Under the pieces are notes generated by a model. It saw only the letters and a program-made list of their open reading frames with translations, made no database searches and was not told the origin of the DNA. Positions 48,387-56,288 of a DNA stretch of 64,000 bases are shown in pieces. Location of the stretch: the NCBI RefSeq assembly GCF_014279835.1, contig NZ_CP047942.1, positions 2,356,001-2,420,000 on the forward strand, given 5' to 3'. The translations under genes were made by a program, and so were the position numbers. The stretch's first letter is position 1. Every line of letters begins with the position of its first letter. This DNA comes from Synechococcus sp. MVIR-18-1. Lineage in GTDB: Bacteria > Cyanobacteriota > Cyanobacteriia > PCC-6307 > Cyanobiaceae.

Positions 48387-49073
48387 TCACGGCAATAGGG
48401 CAAGACAATGAATCAGTCCCTGCCGAAGCTGGGGATCTTCAAGGAGGGATGGCAGACCACCAGCCTGACGCAACGCCTCAGACATCCGATTGGGAGCCAA
48501 GGAGAGAGGTAATGGAACCACATTGGGATGGTCACTAGCAAACTGGTCCCAAGCATCAAAGGGCACCACAGGCAAGTCAAAGCGATGCTGAATTGAAGCT
48601 AGGAAACGATCAGACAGCCCTGGCCTCAATGGATGATGAACCAGCGCCAGAGAAGCGTTTTTAGCGGCAACATCCTCAATCCAACGCGCCATCAGAACCC
48701 ACCAACAATTCCAGGCACCAAGAAAAGGAAGCGACTTCACAACAACGCCCTCAGCCTTCAAACGATCACGAATCAGCGGAACGTCACTGCGCGCATGACT
48801 ACCAGGCAGCAGAAGCAAAGGAACAAGCCACTGGCTGTCGCACTGCACGGGCGAGGGATGCTCTGCAGTCAGCACTTCCAATTCAACTGGAGCCGCTCTA
48901 CTCGCAGCGACCGCATCCACAATTTGGAGCAAGCATGGCGGTACAACTCCACCTGAGCGTCCATGGATCACAAGACGAAGAGCAGTTCCACCACTCAATT
49001 CGCCACGTTTCCGTAACAACGGCCACGGATCTGATGCCCCTGGAACTGATCTAGTCAGGTGGTTTTCATTCAT
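48387..49073 (-). CDS. CbiX/SirB-like sirohydrochlorin chelatase
   Basis: About 228 residues. LRLVIHGRSGGVVP is the N-terminal chelatase strand with the metal His; WLVPLLLLPGSHARSDVPLIRDRL is the second conserved block (L-P-G-x-H) near residue 105. It would insert iron or cobalt into sirohydrochlorin. The C-terminal half is variable (NPLRPGLSDRFLA region). Both halves match a two-domain long CbiX only weakly. It lies 11 bp upstream of cobA on the same strand. Start could be the Met at 49103 or 49073. Confidence 0.65.
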   Translation of the reverse strand: MNENHLTRSVPGASDPWPLLRKRGELSGGTALRLVIHGRSGGVVPPCLLQIVDAVAASRAAPVELEVLTAEHPSPVQCDSQWLVPLLLLPGSHARSDVPLIRDRLKAEGVVVKSLPFLGAWNCWWVLMARWIEDVAAKNASLALVHHPLRPGLSDRFLASIQHRFDLPVVPFDAWDQFASDHPNVVPLPLSLAPNRMSEALRQAGGLPSLLEDPQLRQGLIHCLALLP

Positions 49074-49079
49074 GCATGC

Positions 49080-49259
49080 ATGACTAACTACCGCAGAAGG
49101 CATTCTCGCGCTCCCATGCAGTCAACTGCTCGCAGGAACCGAGCACCACAGCAATTTAAAAATGATTTTGATCGCGATTTAGCGGCCATGGCAAGGGTTT
49201 GGTCGATGATCCGCCATGGAGCCGTTCGCTGGATCGGAGAAATAGGCCGCCAATACTGA
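49080..49259 (+). CDS. small basic hypothetical protein (59 aa)
   Basis: Fifty-nine residues beginning MTNYRRRHSRAPMQS; the first half is very Arg-rich and the second half (DFDRDLAAMARVWSMIRHGAVRWIG) forms an amphipathic helix. The start is 6 bp from the divergent chelatase start, so it may be a chance frame; the even codon use of the second half favours a real gene. No family is recognised. Confidence 0.35.
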   Translation: MTNYRRRHSRAPMQSTARRNRAPQQFKNDFDRDLAAMARVWSMIRHGAVRWIGEIGRQY

Positions 49260-49358
49260 TTCAATTCTCTGCCGTTAAGGAGGGGTTAATCGAGCCAGAA
49301 ACTGCAGAACTTCTTTGTAGCAAATCAAACATAAATGCGAGTCCATAGACGCTGATTT

Positions 49359-49402
49359 GGTTCCAACCGATACCGAAAGATCACGCCACAGATCGCTATA
49401 AA
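49359..49402 (+). promoter_or_regulatory. putative NtcA-activated promoter of nirA
   Basis: GGTTCCAACCGATACC (49359–49374) carries GT-N10-AC and differs from GTA-N8-TAC at one base. TATAAA (49397–49402) follows after exactly 22 bp, the spacing of NtcA class II promoters. The predicted start of transcription is about 70 bp before the nirA ATG. A second near match (TGTAGCAAATCAAACA, 49317–49332) has no well-placed -10 box. Confidence 0.7.
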
Positions 49403-49480
49403 CCTTTTCTCAGCACGAACACTTCTGATGTGCTGGAAATCTCGCTAACTGACGAATTCCTGTACCAGGGCATCAGCACT

Positions 49481-51022
49481 ATGAGCATTCAAGTCCCCAC
49501 AAGACCATTCTTAGAAAACAAGAAGCTCAATAAAATTGAGCAGAACAAAGCAGCAAAGGATGGGTTACTCGTTGGCAATGAGATTGAAGAGTTTGCAAGA
49601 ATTGGTTGGGAAGAGGTCGATGAAACCGATCTTCAGCTTCGTCTGAAATGGTATGGAATGTTTTGGCGTCCCAAGACACCGGGCAAGTTCATGCTTCGCT
49701 TGCGAGTCCCCAATGGCGTCATTAATCATCGACAGCTTCGGGTTGTGGCTTCAATCGTGGAGCGTTACGGCGAGAATGGAAGCTGCGACATCACAACACG
49801 CCAAAACCTACAGCTGCGTGGCGTCCTGCTAAATGATTTACCAGATATTCTCAAGCGACTGAAGGACGTTGGACTGAGCTCAATCCAATCAGGCTTTGAC
49901 AACCCAAGGAATGTAACTGGAAACCCACTTGCAGGCATTGATCCAAATGAAATTATCGATACACGGCCATTCACCACCGAGCTTCAAAACTTTCTCACCA
50001 ACCACTGCGAAGGTAATCCAGAGTTTTCGAACCTTCCGCGCAAATGGAATACAGCTGTAGCTGGGGCAAAAGATAACTTTCTACTCCACAACGACATCGT
50101 CTTTCACCCTGTTGAACGAGATGGTGTTTTGGGTTTCGGCGTATGGATCGGAGGGATTCTCTCATCACAAATGAATGCGTATGCCATTCCCCTTAATGCT
50201 TGGGTGAAACAGGAGGAGATTTGCAAAATGACCGATTGCGTCATTCGCCTCTGGCGTGACAACGGCGAGCGGGACAAGCGACCGAAAGGGCGCTTCCGCA
50301 TGTATCTCGACCAGCTCGGCATCGACGCGTTCAGAAGTGAAGTGGAAGGCCTCTTTGGTCCTCTCACAGAGGATCCAGGCTCAGTTTTTAACGACACTCC
50401 TCGTTCTCACTACGGAATCCACCCACAAAAAAATGCAGATGAGTTTTTCGCAGGACTGCATGTCAGCGTTGGACGACTCACGGCCACCGATCTGCACGAC
50501 TTAGCCACAGCAAGTCTTGATTACGGGACTGGTGAAATTCGCCTAACAGAGGACCAAAACGTGATCATCGTGGGCCTTTCAACAGCCAATCTGGATCGCT
50601 TCAAAGCAGATCCCTTGTTGCAACGCTTCCCTCTTGAACCAGGTGTCATTGGCGCTGGCACGGTCTCCTGCACGGGAAACACCTACTGCAGCTTTGGTCT
50701 CACCAACACCAAGGACCAAGCCCTTGCCGTTGCCAAACAACTCGATGCAGATCTCGAATTACCCGAAGAGCTGAAGATCCATTGGACCGGTTGCCCGAAT
50801 ACCTGCGGGCAAGCCTTTATGGGTGCGATCGGGCTAACGGGCACCAAGGCGAAAAACAGCAAGGGCGAAATGGGTGAGGGCTACACCCTGAGCATCGGAG
50901 GATCTCAAGGTGAAAACCCTCAGATCGGCGAAGTGCAGCACAAAGCAATTCCCGCAGAAGACATTCAAAACGTTCTTCGACAGGTGCTGATCGAACAATT
51001 CGGAGCAAAGCCTCGGGCCTAA
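49481..51022 (+). CDS. nirA: ferredoxin–nitrite reductase
   Basis: A 513-residue siroheme/[4Fe-4S] enzyme that reduces nitrite to ammonium with six electrons from ferredoxin. Two homologous halves are visible (TTRQNLQLRG near residue 105; RLTEDQNVIIVGL near residue 360). Cluster/siroheme ligands are the CTGNTYC and GCPNTCGQ cysteines near residues 404–410 and 439–443. ATG 49481 gives the usual N-terminus; a GTG-type extension from 49430 is unlikely. Siroheme supply (cobA and the chelatase-like gene) lies upstream and the ferredoxin donor is encoded at 4531. Confidence 0.96.
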   Translation: MSIQVPTRPFLENKKLNKIEQNKAAKDGLLVGNEIEEFARIGWEEVDETDLQLRLKWYGMFWRPKTPGKFMLRLRVPNGVINHRQLRVVASIVERYGENGSCDITTRQNLQLRGVLLNDLPDILKRLKDVGLSSIQSGFDNPRNVTGNPLAGIDPNEIIDTRPFTTELQNFLTNHCEGNPEFSNLPRKWNTAVAGAKDNFLLHNDIVFHPVERDGVLGFGVWIGGILSSQMNAYAIPLNAWVKQEEICKMTDCVIRLWRDNGERDKRPKGRFRMYLDQLGIDAFRSEVEGLFGPLTEDPGSVFNDTPRSHYGIHPQKNADEFFAGLHVSVGRLTATDLHDLATASLDYGTGEIRLTEDQNVIIVGLSTANLDRFKADPLLQRFPLEPGVIGAGTVSCTGNTYCSFGLTNTKDQALAVAKQLDADLELPEELKIHWTGCPNTCGQAFMGAIGLTGTKAKNSKGEMGEGYTLSIGGSQGENPQIGEVQHKAIPAEDIQNVLRQVLIEQFGAKPRA

Positions 51023-51043
51023 ACAGACCGAATTAGATCTACG

Positions 51044-51086
51044 ACGTCAAACCGTGGCGCTTTGTTTTGAAGCCATGGTTTGACGT
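51044..51086. other. long near-perfect hairpin between nirA and downstream genes
   Basis: ACGTCAAACCGTGGC (51044–51058) pairs with GCCATGGTTTGACGT (51072–51086) over 15 bp with one G–U mismatch; the loop is 13 nt. No T run follows on either strand at the expected place, so it may be an RNA-stability or processing element, or a weak terminator. Confidence 0.5.
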
Positions 51087-51116
51087 ATTTAAAATCAAAC
51101 TTTTATTCATTTTACA

Positions 51117-51251
51117 ATGACTTTCAAAGGTGATTTCCTATCGCGCTTTGTCAATTGGCTCAGCGCAAGTGGCAAAGACAAAGAACCGGTTTCTGTATCC
51201 CCACAGCACCAAGATGTTTTTTCACGCTTCATGAATCGCGTTAGCGGTTGA
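51117..51251 (+). CDS. small hypothetical protein (44 aa)
   Basis: A complete 44-codon frame starting MTFKGDFLSRFVNWLSASG, ending in FSRFMNRVSG. It is basic and amphipathic, with no membrane segment. It sits between nirA and the formate/nitrite channel gene, so it may be cotranscribed with the nitrite genes. No family is recognised. Confidence 0.4.
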   Translation: MTFKGDFLSRFVNWLSASGKDKEPVSVSPQHQDVFSRFMNRVSG

Positions 51252-51279
51252 TTCCCTTTTCATTTACTAAAACCCAATC

Positions 51280-52188
51280 ATGAGCGCAACAGCGTCCCAG
51301 ATGGACTACGTCCTACCTAATGAACTCGTCGACGGCATGATCTTAGCCGGCGGCAAGAAAGCAACTGTCAGCATTAAAAATCTGCTGATCCGTGGCTTTT
51401 ATTCTGGCGCCATTCTTGGTCTTGCCGTCATCCTGGCCCTCACAGTAGGAATCCTTACGAAACTGCCATTTGTGGGATCTCTTCTGTTCCCCTTTGGCTT
51501 TGCCAGCATCGTCCTGTTCGGGATGGAGTTAGTCACTGGAAACTTCGCGTTGCTACCGATGGCAACATGGGCCGGGAAATGTAGCTGGAAAGCAACATTC
51601 CGAAATTGGACATGGGTCTGGATTGGCAATTTCATCGGCACGCTCGTTGTGGCGATCATCATGGCCATCAGCCTCACCAGCGGCAGCATGGATGCTTCCG
51701 CTGAGAATGTTGGTCCACCCATTTGGGATCTTGTGGCTCAAAAGATCGTTGCTCTGAATCAGATCAACGTTGTGAAAAAGTACGAAGCCCTTGGAAGCAT
51801 GGGTTTCTTCTTGGCTTTCTTGCGTGGAGTTGTTGCAAACTGGTTGGTGTGCCTAGGCGTCACAATGGCTCTTGTGAGCAAAAGTGTTCCCGGCAAATTG
51901 CTGGCCTGCTGGTTGCCGATTACGGCCTTCCAAACAATGGGCATGGAACACATTGTTGTGAATCAATTCCTGCATACAGCTGGACCAATTCTCGGTTCAG
52001 GCGTTCCGTTCTACAAAGTGATCTTCTGGAATTTCCTCCCAGTCACGCTCGGGAATGTTGTTGGAGGTATGGTCTTTATTGGCATGCTCTTTTACAGCAC
52101 TCACCGCACCAAAATTTCCGATGTGCTTCCCACAGAGCATGATGAAAAACTGGAACGTGAACTGGCTGCTGAGCTTGGTGCCCGCTAA
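51280..52188 (+). CDS. formate/nitrite transporter family channel (FocA/NirC-like)
   Basis: A 302-residue pentameric channel-type protein with six membrane helices. N-terminal DYVLPNELVDGMILAGGKKA, FPFGFASIVLFGMELVTGNFALLP and the ELFTGN-like glycines are the FNT signatures; NWLVCLGVTMAL and MGMEHIVVNQF mark helices 4–5. Position after nirA argues for nitrite transport over formate. It ends 11 bp before the HEAT-repeat gene. Confidence 0.9.
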   Translation: MSATASQMDYVLPNELVDGMILAGGKKATVSIKNLLIRGFYSGAILGLAVILALTVGILTKLPFVGSLLFPFGFASIVLFGMELVTGNFALLPMATWAGKCSWKATFRNWTWVWIGNFIGTLVVAIIMAISLTSGSMDASAENVGPPIWDLVAQKIVALNQINVVKKYEALGSMGFFLAFLRGVVANWLVCLGVTMALVSKSVPGKLLACWLPITAFQTMGMEHIVVNQFLHTAGPILGSGVPFYKVIFWNFLPVTLGNVVGGMVFIGMLFYSTHRTKISDVLPTEHDEKLERELAAELGAR

Positions 52189-52199
52189 TTTCAAACTCC

Positions 52200-52913
52200 A
52201 TGAGTGCCATTGATGAAGCCACCCTGTGGGATCGGCTAGCCAATGCACGGAAGATTCCCTTGAATCCAACCTGGCTGGGAGAGAATTTTTCTCCCAGCCT
52301 TTCTGATGAACTCCGTTTTGCGGTGGCTGAGCGTTTAGGAATGTTGGCAGAAACAGGCTGGCCAATCATCCAAACCCTGATCCAACAGTACGGAATTCGT
52401 CCTGAATTAATCCATGCCGCCGGACTCTGCCATCAACCTGAAGCAAAGAATTGGTTGCTCAAACAATTGGAGCAGTCCAATGAGCCTGATGCCTTATTGC
52501 TCAACGCACTGAGTTGCTGGGGTGCAGAACTCACGCTGTCTCAATTCGAGTCCATTTTGCAGCTGCCCGGCCAAGCACAACGCCTCGCCGCTCTCAATCT
52601 TCTTGGCTTCAAATCTCATCAACTTCAAGCCATCGAATTGCTGCAGTTATGTGAACCCGCTCTGCAAGATTGGCGTGATCCTGTTGTCATCGCCTGCATA
52701 CGTTTACTGCAGCGACGAGATGACATTCTCATTAGCAACAAACTAGCCAATCTGGTCGAAGAAGGATCTGATACAGCCGCTGAGGCTGCCTTAAAAGCCC
52801 TGGGATGCATGGCCACAACTCATAGCAAAAGAGCATTGAAGTCATTAAGCGCAGAACTCACCAATCAAGAGCGACGTGAACAAGCCGTACGCCAGCTTCA
52901 GCAGCAATATTAA
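52200..52913 (+). CDS. HEAT-repeat protein, unknown function
   Basis: A 237-residue all-helical protein made of about six HEAT-like repeats (for example AQRLAALNLLGFKSHQLQAI and AAEAALKALGCMATTHSKRAL). The fold resembles phycobilin-lyase (CpcE/PBS lyase) relatives, but the catalytic residues of lyases are not evident, so binding or scaffolding is more likely. It follows the FNT channel by 11 bp and may help regulate nitrite uptake or reduction; this is inference. Terminator follows at 52920–52944. Confidence 0.55.
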   Translation: MSAIDEATLWDRLANARKIPLNPTWLGENFSPSLSDELRFAVAERLGMLAETGWPIIQTLIQQYGIRPELIHAAGLCHQPEAKNWLLKQLEQSNEPDALLLNALSCWGAELTLSQFESILQLPGQAQRLAALNLLGFKSHQLQAIELLQLCEPALQDWRDPVVIACIRLLQRRDDILISNKLANLVEEGSDTAAEAALKALGCMATTHSKRALKSLSAELTNQERREQAVRQLQQQY

Positions 52914-52919
52914 AGGCAA

Positions 52920-52944
52920 TAAAAAAGCCCGATCGTGCCGGGCT
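52920..52944 (-). terminator. bidirectional terminator (strong on minus)
   Basis: AGCCCG (52926–52931) and CGGGCT (52939–52944) form a stem with a 7-nt loop. On the minus strand it is followed by TTTTTT, so it ends cynS transcripts; on the plus strand the tail CTTACTT is weaker. It separates the convergent HEAT-repeat and cynS genes. Confidence 0.85.
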
Positions 52945-52967
52945 CTTACTTAAATGAGATCAAAAAC

Positions 52968-53408
52968 TCACCATTTCTTATAGGGTAAGAATTTTCCGCA
53001 CATCGTGATTTTCACCCGATCACCCTTTGGATCTTCAACCTTATCCACATCCAAAGTAAAATCAATAGCACTCATAATTCCATCGCCAAACTTTTCCTGG
53101 ATGACATCTTTCATGGGCATTCCATAAACCTGCATGATTTCATAGAAGCGATAGATCAATGGATCTACAGGAATGACGGGATCGAGACTTCCTTTCGTTG
53201 GAAACTCTTGCAGGGCAGCGGTAATGGCTGGATCTAGAGCCAACAAAGTTGCTAATTTCTCTGCTTCTTCAGGGGATGCGGTGGCCTGTCCATAAAAGAG
53301 GGAAGCAATCCAAACTTCATCGAGCCCAAGGGCCGCTTCTAGATCAGCAAAAGAAAGCCCCTTAGCCTTTTTTGCTGCCATGAGCGAAGCAGTAACCGTC
53401 GTTGTCAT
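52968..53408 (-). CDS. cynS: cyanate hydratase (cyanase)
   Basis: A 146-residue cyanase that turns cyanate and bicarbonate into ammonia and CO2. N-terminal helix-turn-helix-like domain ([29 protein letters not shown]), then the catalytic domain with [31 protein letters not shown], holding the active-site Arg, Glu and Ser. Length is normal. A cyanate-specific ABC transporter is not in the window. The 205 bp upstream hold no clear NtcA site. Confidence 0.95.
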   Translation of the reverse strand: MTTTVTASLMAAKKAKGLSFADLEAALGLDEVWIASLFYGQATASPEEAEKLATLLALDPAITAALQEFPTKGSLDPVIPVDPLIYRFYEIMQVYGMPMKDVIQEKFGDGIMSAIDFTLDVDKVEDPKGDRVKITMCGKFLPYKKW

Positions 53409-53613
53409 GTAAAAAGAAGAATAAATGAACTACTAGAGATCAGCAAGCCTTACGGAGCCACTCAGCAGTGAGTGGATCATCTACAAGATCAAGACCCAAA
53501 ACTGATGCATTGGCTACCAATCCTTAATCCCAGAACAACCAATAGAAGCATCGGCGACAGAACGAATGAGAGGAAGAGCGCATCATTGAAAAGTTGATGG
53601 TTAGGTCGTACTC

Positions 53614-53832
53614 ATGTTTCTATCCTCTTTCGCGAATCGGTTCAATCAATTCCTGAATCAAGTCTTCAAAAGTATTAATAGCATCCTAGTGAGCGACTCT
53701 TTGTCAGTGACTTCAGCCCTTGTTCGTCAAACATTTCCAAACCTGCTCATTGAACGTCTCTATTACGCCGAAGGGCGACAGCATCCATCCCACCCACTCC
53801 ATGGAAGCTATGCAGGCCTGTGCAGGAGCTAA
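53614..53832 (+). CDS. small protein of the 'YYAEGRQH…HPLHGS' family (72 aa)
   Basis: Up to 72 residues; GTG 53689 would give 47. The C-terminal part has LYYAEGRQHPSHPLHGSY and LC, and matches the secreted protein at 4141–4320 in 22 of 29 positions. Unlike that copy it has no Sec signal peptide; the first 25 residues (MFLSSFANRFNQFLNQVFKS) are amphipathic. It is followed by the TrpD2-like gene on the same strand. No function is known to me. Confidence 0.5.
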   Translation: MFLSSFANRFNQFLNQVFKSINSILVSDSLSVTSALVRQTFPNLLIERLYYAEGRQHPSHPLHGSYAGLCRS

Positions 53833-53863
53833 GCCTCGAGTTACATAAAAAGATCCGGTATCA

Positions 53864-54997
53864 ATGACTACCGCCGAAGGGGATAATTCTGCGGAACGAT
53901 CTCCTTCGGTTCCGGTGATATCAATGGAAATGTCTCCAGAAGCCAAGAAGCGTGCTTGTTTCAAGCAATTGCTACGCAAAATTGGCAGTGGAGAGCACAC
54001 CAGCAAAGGGTTGACCCGAAGCGAAGCCGATGAGGCCATGGAGTTGATGCTCACGGGAGGAGCGTCAGACGTTCAAATTGGCGCCTTTTTGATCGCCCAT
54101 CGCATTCGCCGGCCTGAGCCTCAGGAGCTCACCGGAATGCTCGACACCTATAAACGTCTCGGGCCTTGTCTTCTCAGTGAACCCGATCAACGCCGGCCGA
54201 TCTGTTTTGGCATGCCCTTTGACGGTCGATCTCGCACGGCACCGATCTACCCCTTAACCACCTTGTTGTTGGTGGGGTCGGGACAACCTGTGGTCTTGCA
54301 GGGTGGGAAGCGAATGCCGGTGAAATTTGGAATTACAGCCTTAGAACTGTTCGCTTCCATCGGGCTCAACCTGAACGGACTCTCCATCAACGATGTTCAA
54401 ACAGGATTCAACCGGCATGGTCTTGCCCTCATTTATCAACCGGAACACTTCCCCCTCGGAGAGGCTCTGCTGCCCGCTCGGGATGATCTCGGGAAACGCC
54501 CTCCACTAGCAAGCGCCGAGCTGCTCTGGACCGCACACCAAGGGCACCACCTCCTTGTCAGTGGCTTTGTGCATCCGCCAACGGAAAGCCGAGCCTGGCA
54601 AGCCCTGGAACTAGCCGGAGAAAAGGACGTCATCACCGTAAAAGGCTTAGAAGGCGGAACAGACCTCCCTGTCAGTCGAGCCGGAATCACGGCTCGGATC
54701 CAAAACTCAGGGGAACCCGAACGACACATCGTTCATCCCCGGGACCATGGCTGCTTCGGAGATGACCCCCGCTGGGAATCGGAGGAGGCCTGGGCTGCGC
54801 ACGCCAAAGAGGCACTTCTAGGGCGAGGGCCCATGGCTCAGTCTTTGCGTTGGAACACAGGCTGTTACCTCTGGTTAAGCGGACTGAGCAAAAGCTTGGA
54901 GGACGGCGTGGAGAAAGCCCAAACCATGCAATCCAATGGAGTAGGCACCACAGCCCTAGAGAAACTGATCGCGTGGCGAGCATCTGTGGGAAGGTGA
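53864..54997 (+). CDS. TrpD2-like (YbiB) anthranilate phosphoribosyltransferase-family protein
   Basis: A 377-residue protein with the glycosyltransferase family 3 fold. The helical N-domain (KQLLRKIGSGEHTSKGLTRSEADEAMELMLTGG) and the TPLTTLLL/ GGKRMPVKFG region match the TrpD2/YbiB group, which has lost parts of the PRPP and anthranilate sites seen in TrpD (here FGMPFDGRSRTAPIYPL takes the place of the usual GTGGD motif). YbiB-type proteins bind nucleic acids. It is unlikely to make tryptophan. Confidence 0.75.
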   Translation: MTTAEGDNSAERSPSVPVISMEMSPEAKKRACFKQLLRKIGSGEHTSKGLTRSEADEAMELMLTGGASDVQIGAFLIAHRIRRPEPQELTGMLDTYKRLGPCLLSEPDQRRPICFGMPFDGRSRTAPIYPLTTLLLVGSGQPVVLQGGKRMPVKFGITALELFASIGLNLNGLSINDVQTGFNRHGLALIYQPEHFPLGEALLPARDDLGKRPPLASAELLWTAHQGHHLLVSGFVHPPTESRAWQALELAGEKDVITVKGLEGGTDLPVSRAGITARIQNSGEPERHIVHPRDHGCFGDDPRWESEEAWAAHAKEALLGRGPMAQSLRWNTGCYLWLSGLSKSLEDGVEKAQTMQSNGVGTTALEKLIAWRASVGR

Positions 54998-55016
54998 ATA
55001 ACCGCCTCGATCGAAC

Positions 55017-56240
55017 GTGCGCCGTCCTCACGTTCCAACGTTATTAAGTGCGTTTCTCACGCTGCTCAATGACCGACTGAGCGAAAGCATTGTTTTTCCA
55101 TTGCTGCCATTTCTGTTGGCATCGTTCAATGCCGACGGTCGCACCCTTGGGTTATTAGCTGGCAGTTACGCCCTCGCTCAATTTGCAGCAACTCCGTTAA
55201 TCGGAGCCCTGAGTGATCGCTTCGGTCGCAGGCCCGTGATCGCCATCTGCGTGAGTGGTTCCGTTCTGGGCCTCGGACTCTTCGCCATCACCTTGAGCCA
55301 TGACTGGCCTGCTGGTGCTGTGTTGCCCCTCTTCCTTCTGTTTGGAGCCCGTCTGATCGATGGGGTAAGCGGTGGAACAGCCGCCACGGCAGGCGCTGTA
55401 CTCGCGGACATCACACCACCGGAGAAACGCGCACGCGCCTTCGGACTGATCGGAGTGGCCTTCGGCCTTGGATTCATTATCGGGCCCTTTCTTGGCGGCC
55501 AATTGGCCCGGATTGCCGTCACGGTGCCGATCTGGGTGGCCACCGGCTTCGCCGTCCTCAACCTCGTTGTTGTTCTCACGCTGCTTCCTGAAACCCATCC
55601 GGTGTCAGAGCGCCGCGTTCTTCCCCGCAAACGGGAGCTCAACCCCTTCGCTCAAATCGCGCGAGTGATTGGCAATCCAGCCGTCGGGCGTCTGGCCTTG
55701 GGCTTTTTTCTATTTTTTCTTGCCTTTAATGGCTTCACCGCAATCCTGGTGCTCTATTTCAAGCAACGATTTAACTGGGGCCCAGAGCTCGCTACCACGG
55801 CCTTTTTGATTGTGGGGGTGGTTGCCACCGTGGTCCAGGGTGGACTGATCGGTCCATTGGTAAAACGTTTTGGGGAGTGGAAACTCACGCTGATCGGTCT
55901 CGGGTTGGTGATCGCCGGCTGCTTGCTGATCCCCAGCACCAATCCAGAACAAGCCAGGATCGGGGTGTTCACAGCGGTGGCGATTTTGGCCAGCGGCACG
56001 GGTCTTGTCACCCCAAGCCTTCGCAGCCTCGTGTCTCGGCGTCTCAGCAATGAAGGACAAGGCGCCGCTCTTGGCAGCCTGCAAGCACTGCAGAGTCTTG
56101 GTAGTTTTTTAGGACCACCGCTGGCTGGATTGGCCTACGACCTCCTTGGTCAAACCAGTCCGTTCTTTGGCAGCGCAGGATTGCTGGTGGTCGTGCTGCT
56201 CTTGGTGACCCGCAGTCCCCTTGAACAGACCACAGGCTGA
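55017..56240 (+). CDS. MFS transporter (TetA-like, 12 TM)
   Basis: A 407-residue major facilitator with 12 predicted helices. The loop 2–3 motif GALSDRFGRRPVI (about residue 63) and the motif C-like AFGLIGVAFGLGFIIGPFLGG (about residue 140) place it with the DHA1/TetA drug-proton antiporters. The substrate is unknown. It starts from GTG 55017 (MRRPHVPTLLSAF); no ATG precedes helix 1. It lies 19 bp after the TrpD2-like gene and 48 bp before ppk. Confidence 0.87.
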   Translation: MRRPHVPTLLSAFLTLLNDRLSESIVFPLLPFLLASFNADGRTLGLLAGSYALAQFAATPLIGALSDRFGRRPVIAICVSGSVLGLGLFAITLSHDWPAGAVLPLFLLFGARLIDGVSGGTAATAGAVLADITPPEKRARAFGLIGVAFGLGFIIGPFLGGQLARIAVTVPIWVATGFAVLNLVVVLTLLPETHPVSERRVLPRKRELNPFAQIARVIGNPAVGRLALGFFLFFLAFNGFTAILVLYFKQRFNWGPELATTAFLIVGVVATVVQGGLIGPLVKRFGEWKLTLIGLGLVIAGCLLIPSTNPEQARIGVFTAVAILASGTGLVTPSLRSLVSRRLSNEGQGAALGSLQALQSLGSFLGPPLAGLAYDLLGQTSPFFGSAGLLVVVLLLVTRSPLEQTTG

Positions 56241-56288
56241 CGCACGATTGCTACCTTTCCATTGCGAGCACTGTGCTCTAGACCATTG

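Noticed and set aside
49317-49332. TGTAGCAAATCAAACA as an NtcA site for nirA
   Set aside because: One mismatch in the core and no TAN3T box at 22 bp; the site at 49359 is better placed.
53440-53520. Minus-strand 26-codon frame (SVLGLDLVDDPLTAEWL) upstream of cynS
   Set aside because: The residues look protein-like and may be a gene remnant, but it is too short and starts with TTG.
53864-54997. trpD (anthranilate phosphoribosyltransferase)
   Set aside because: The GTGGD-type PRPP motif is replaced; the sequence fits the TrpD2/YbiB group.
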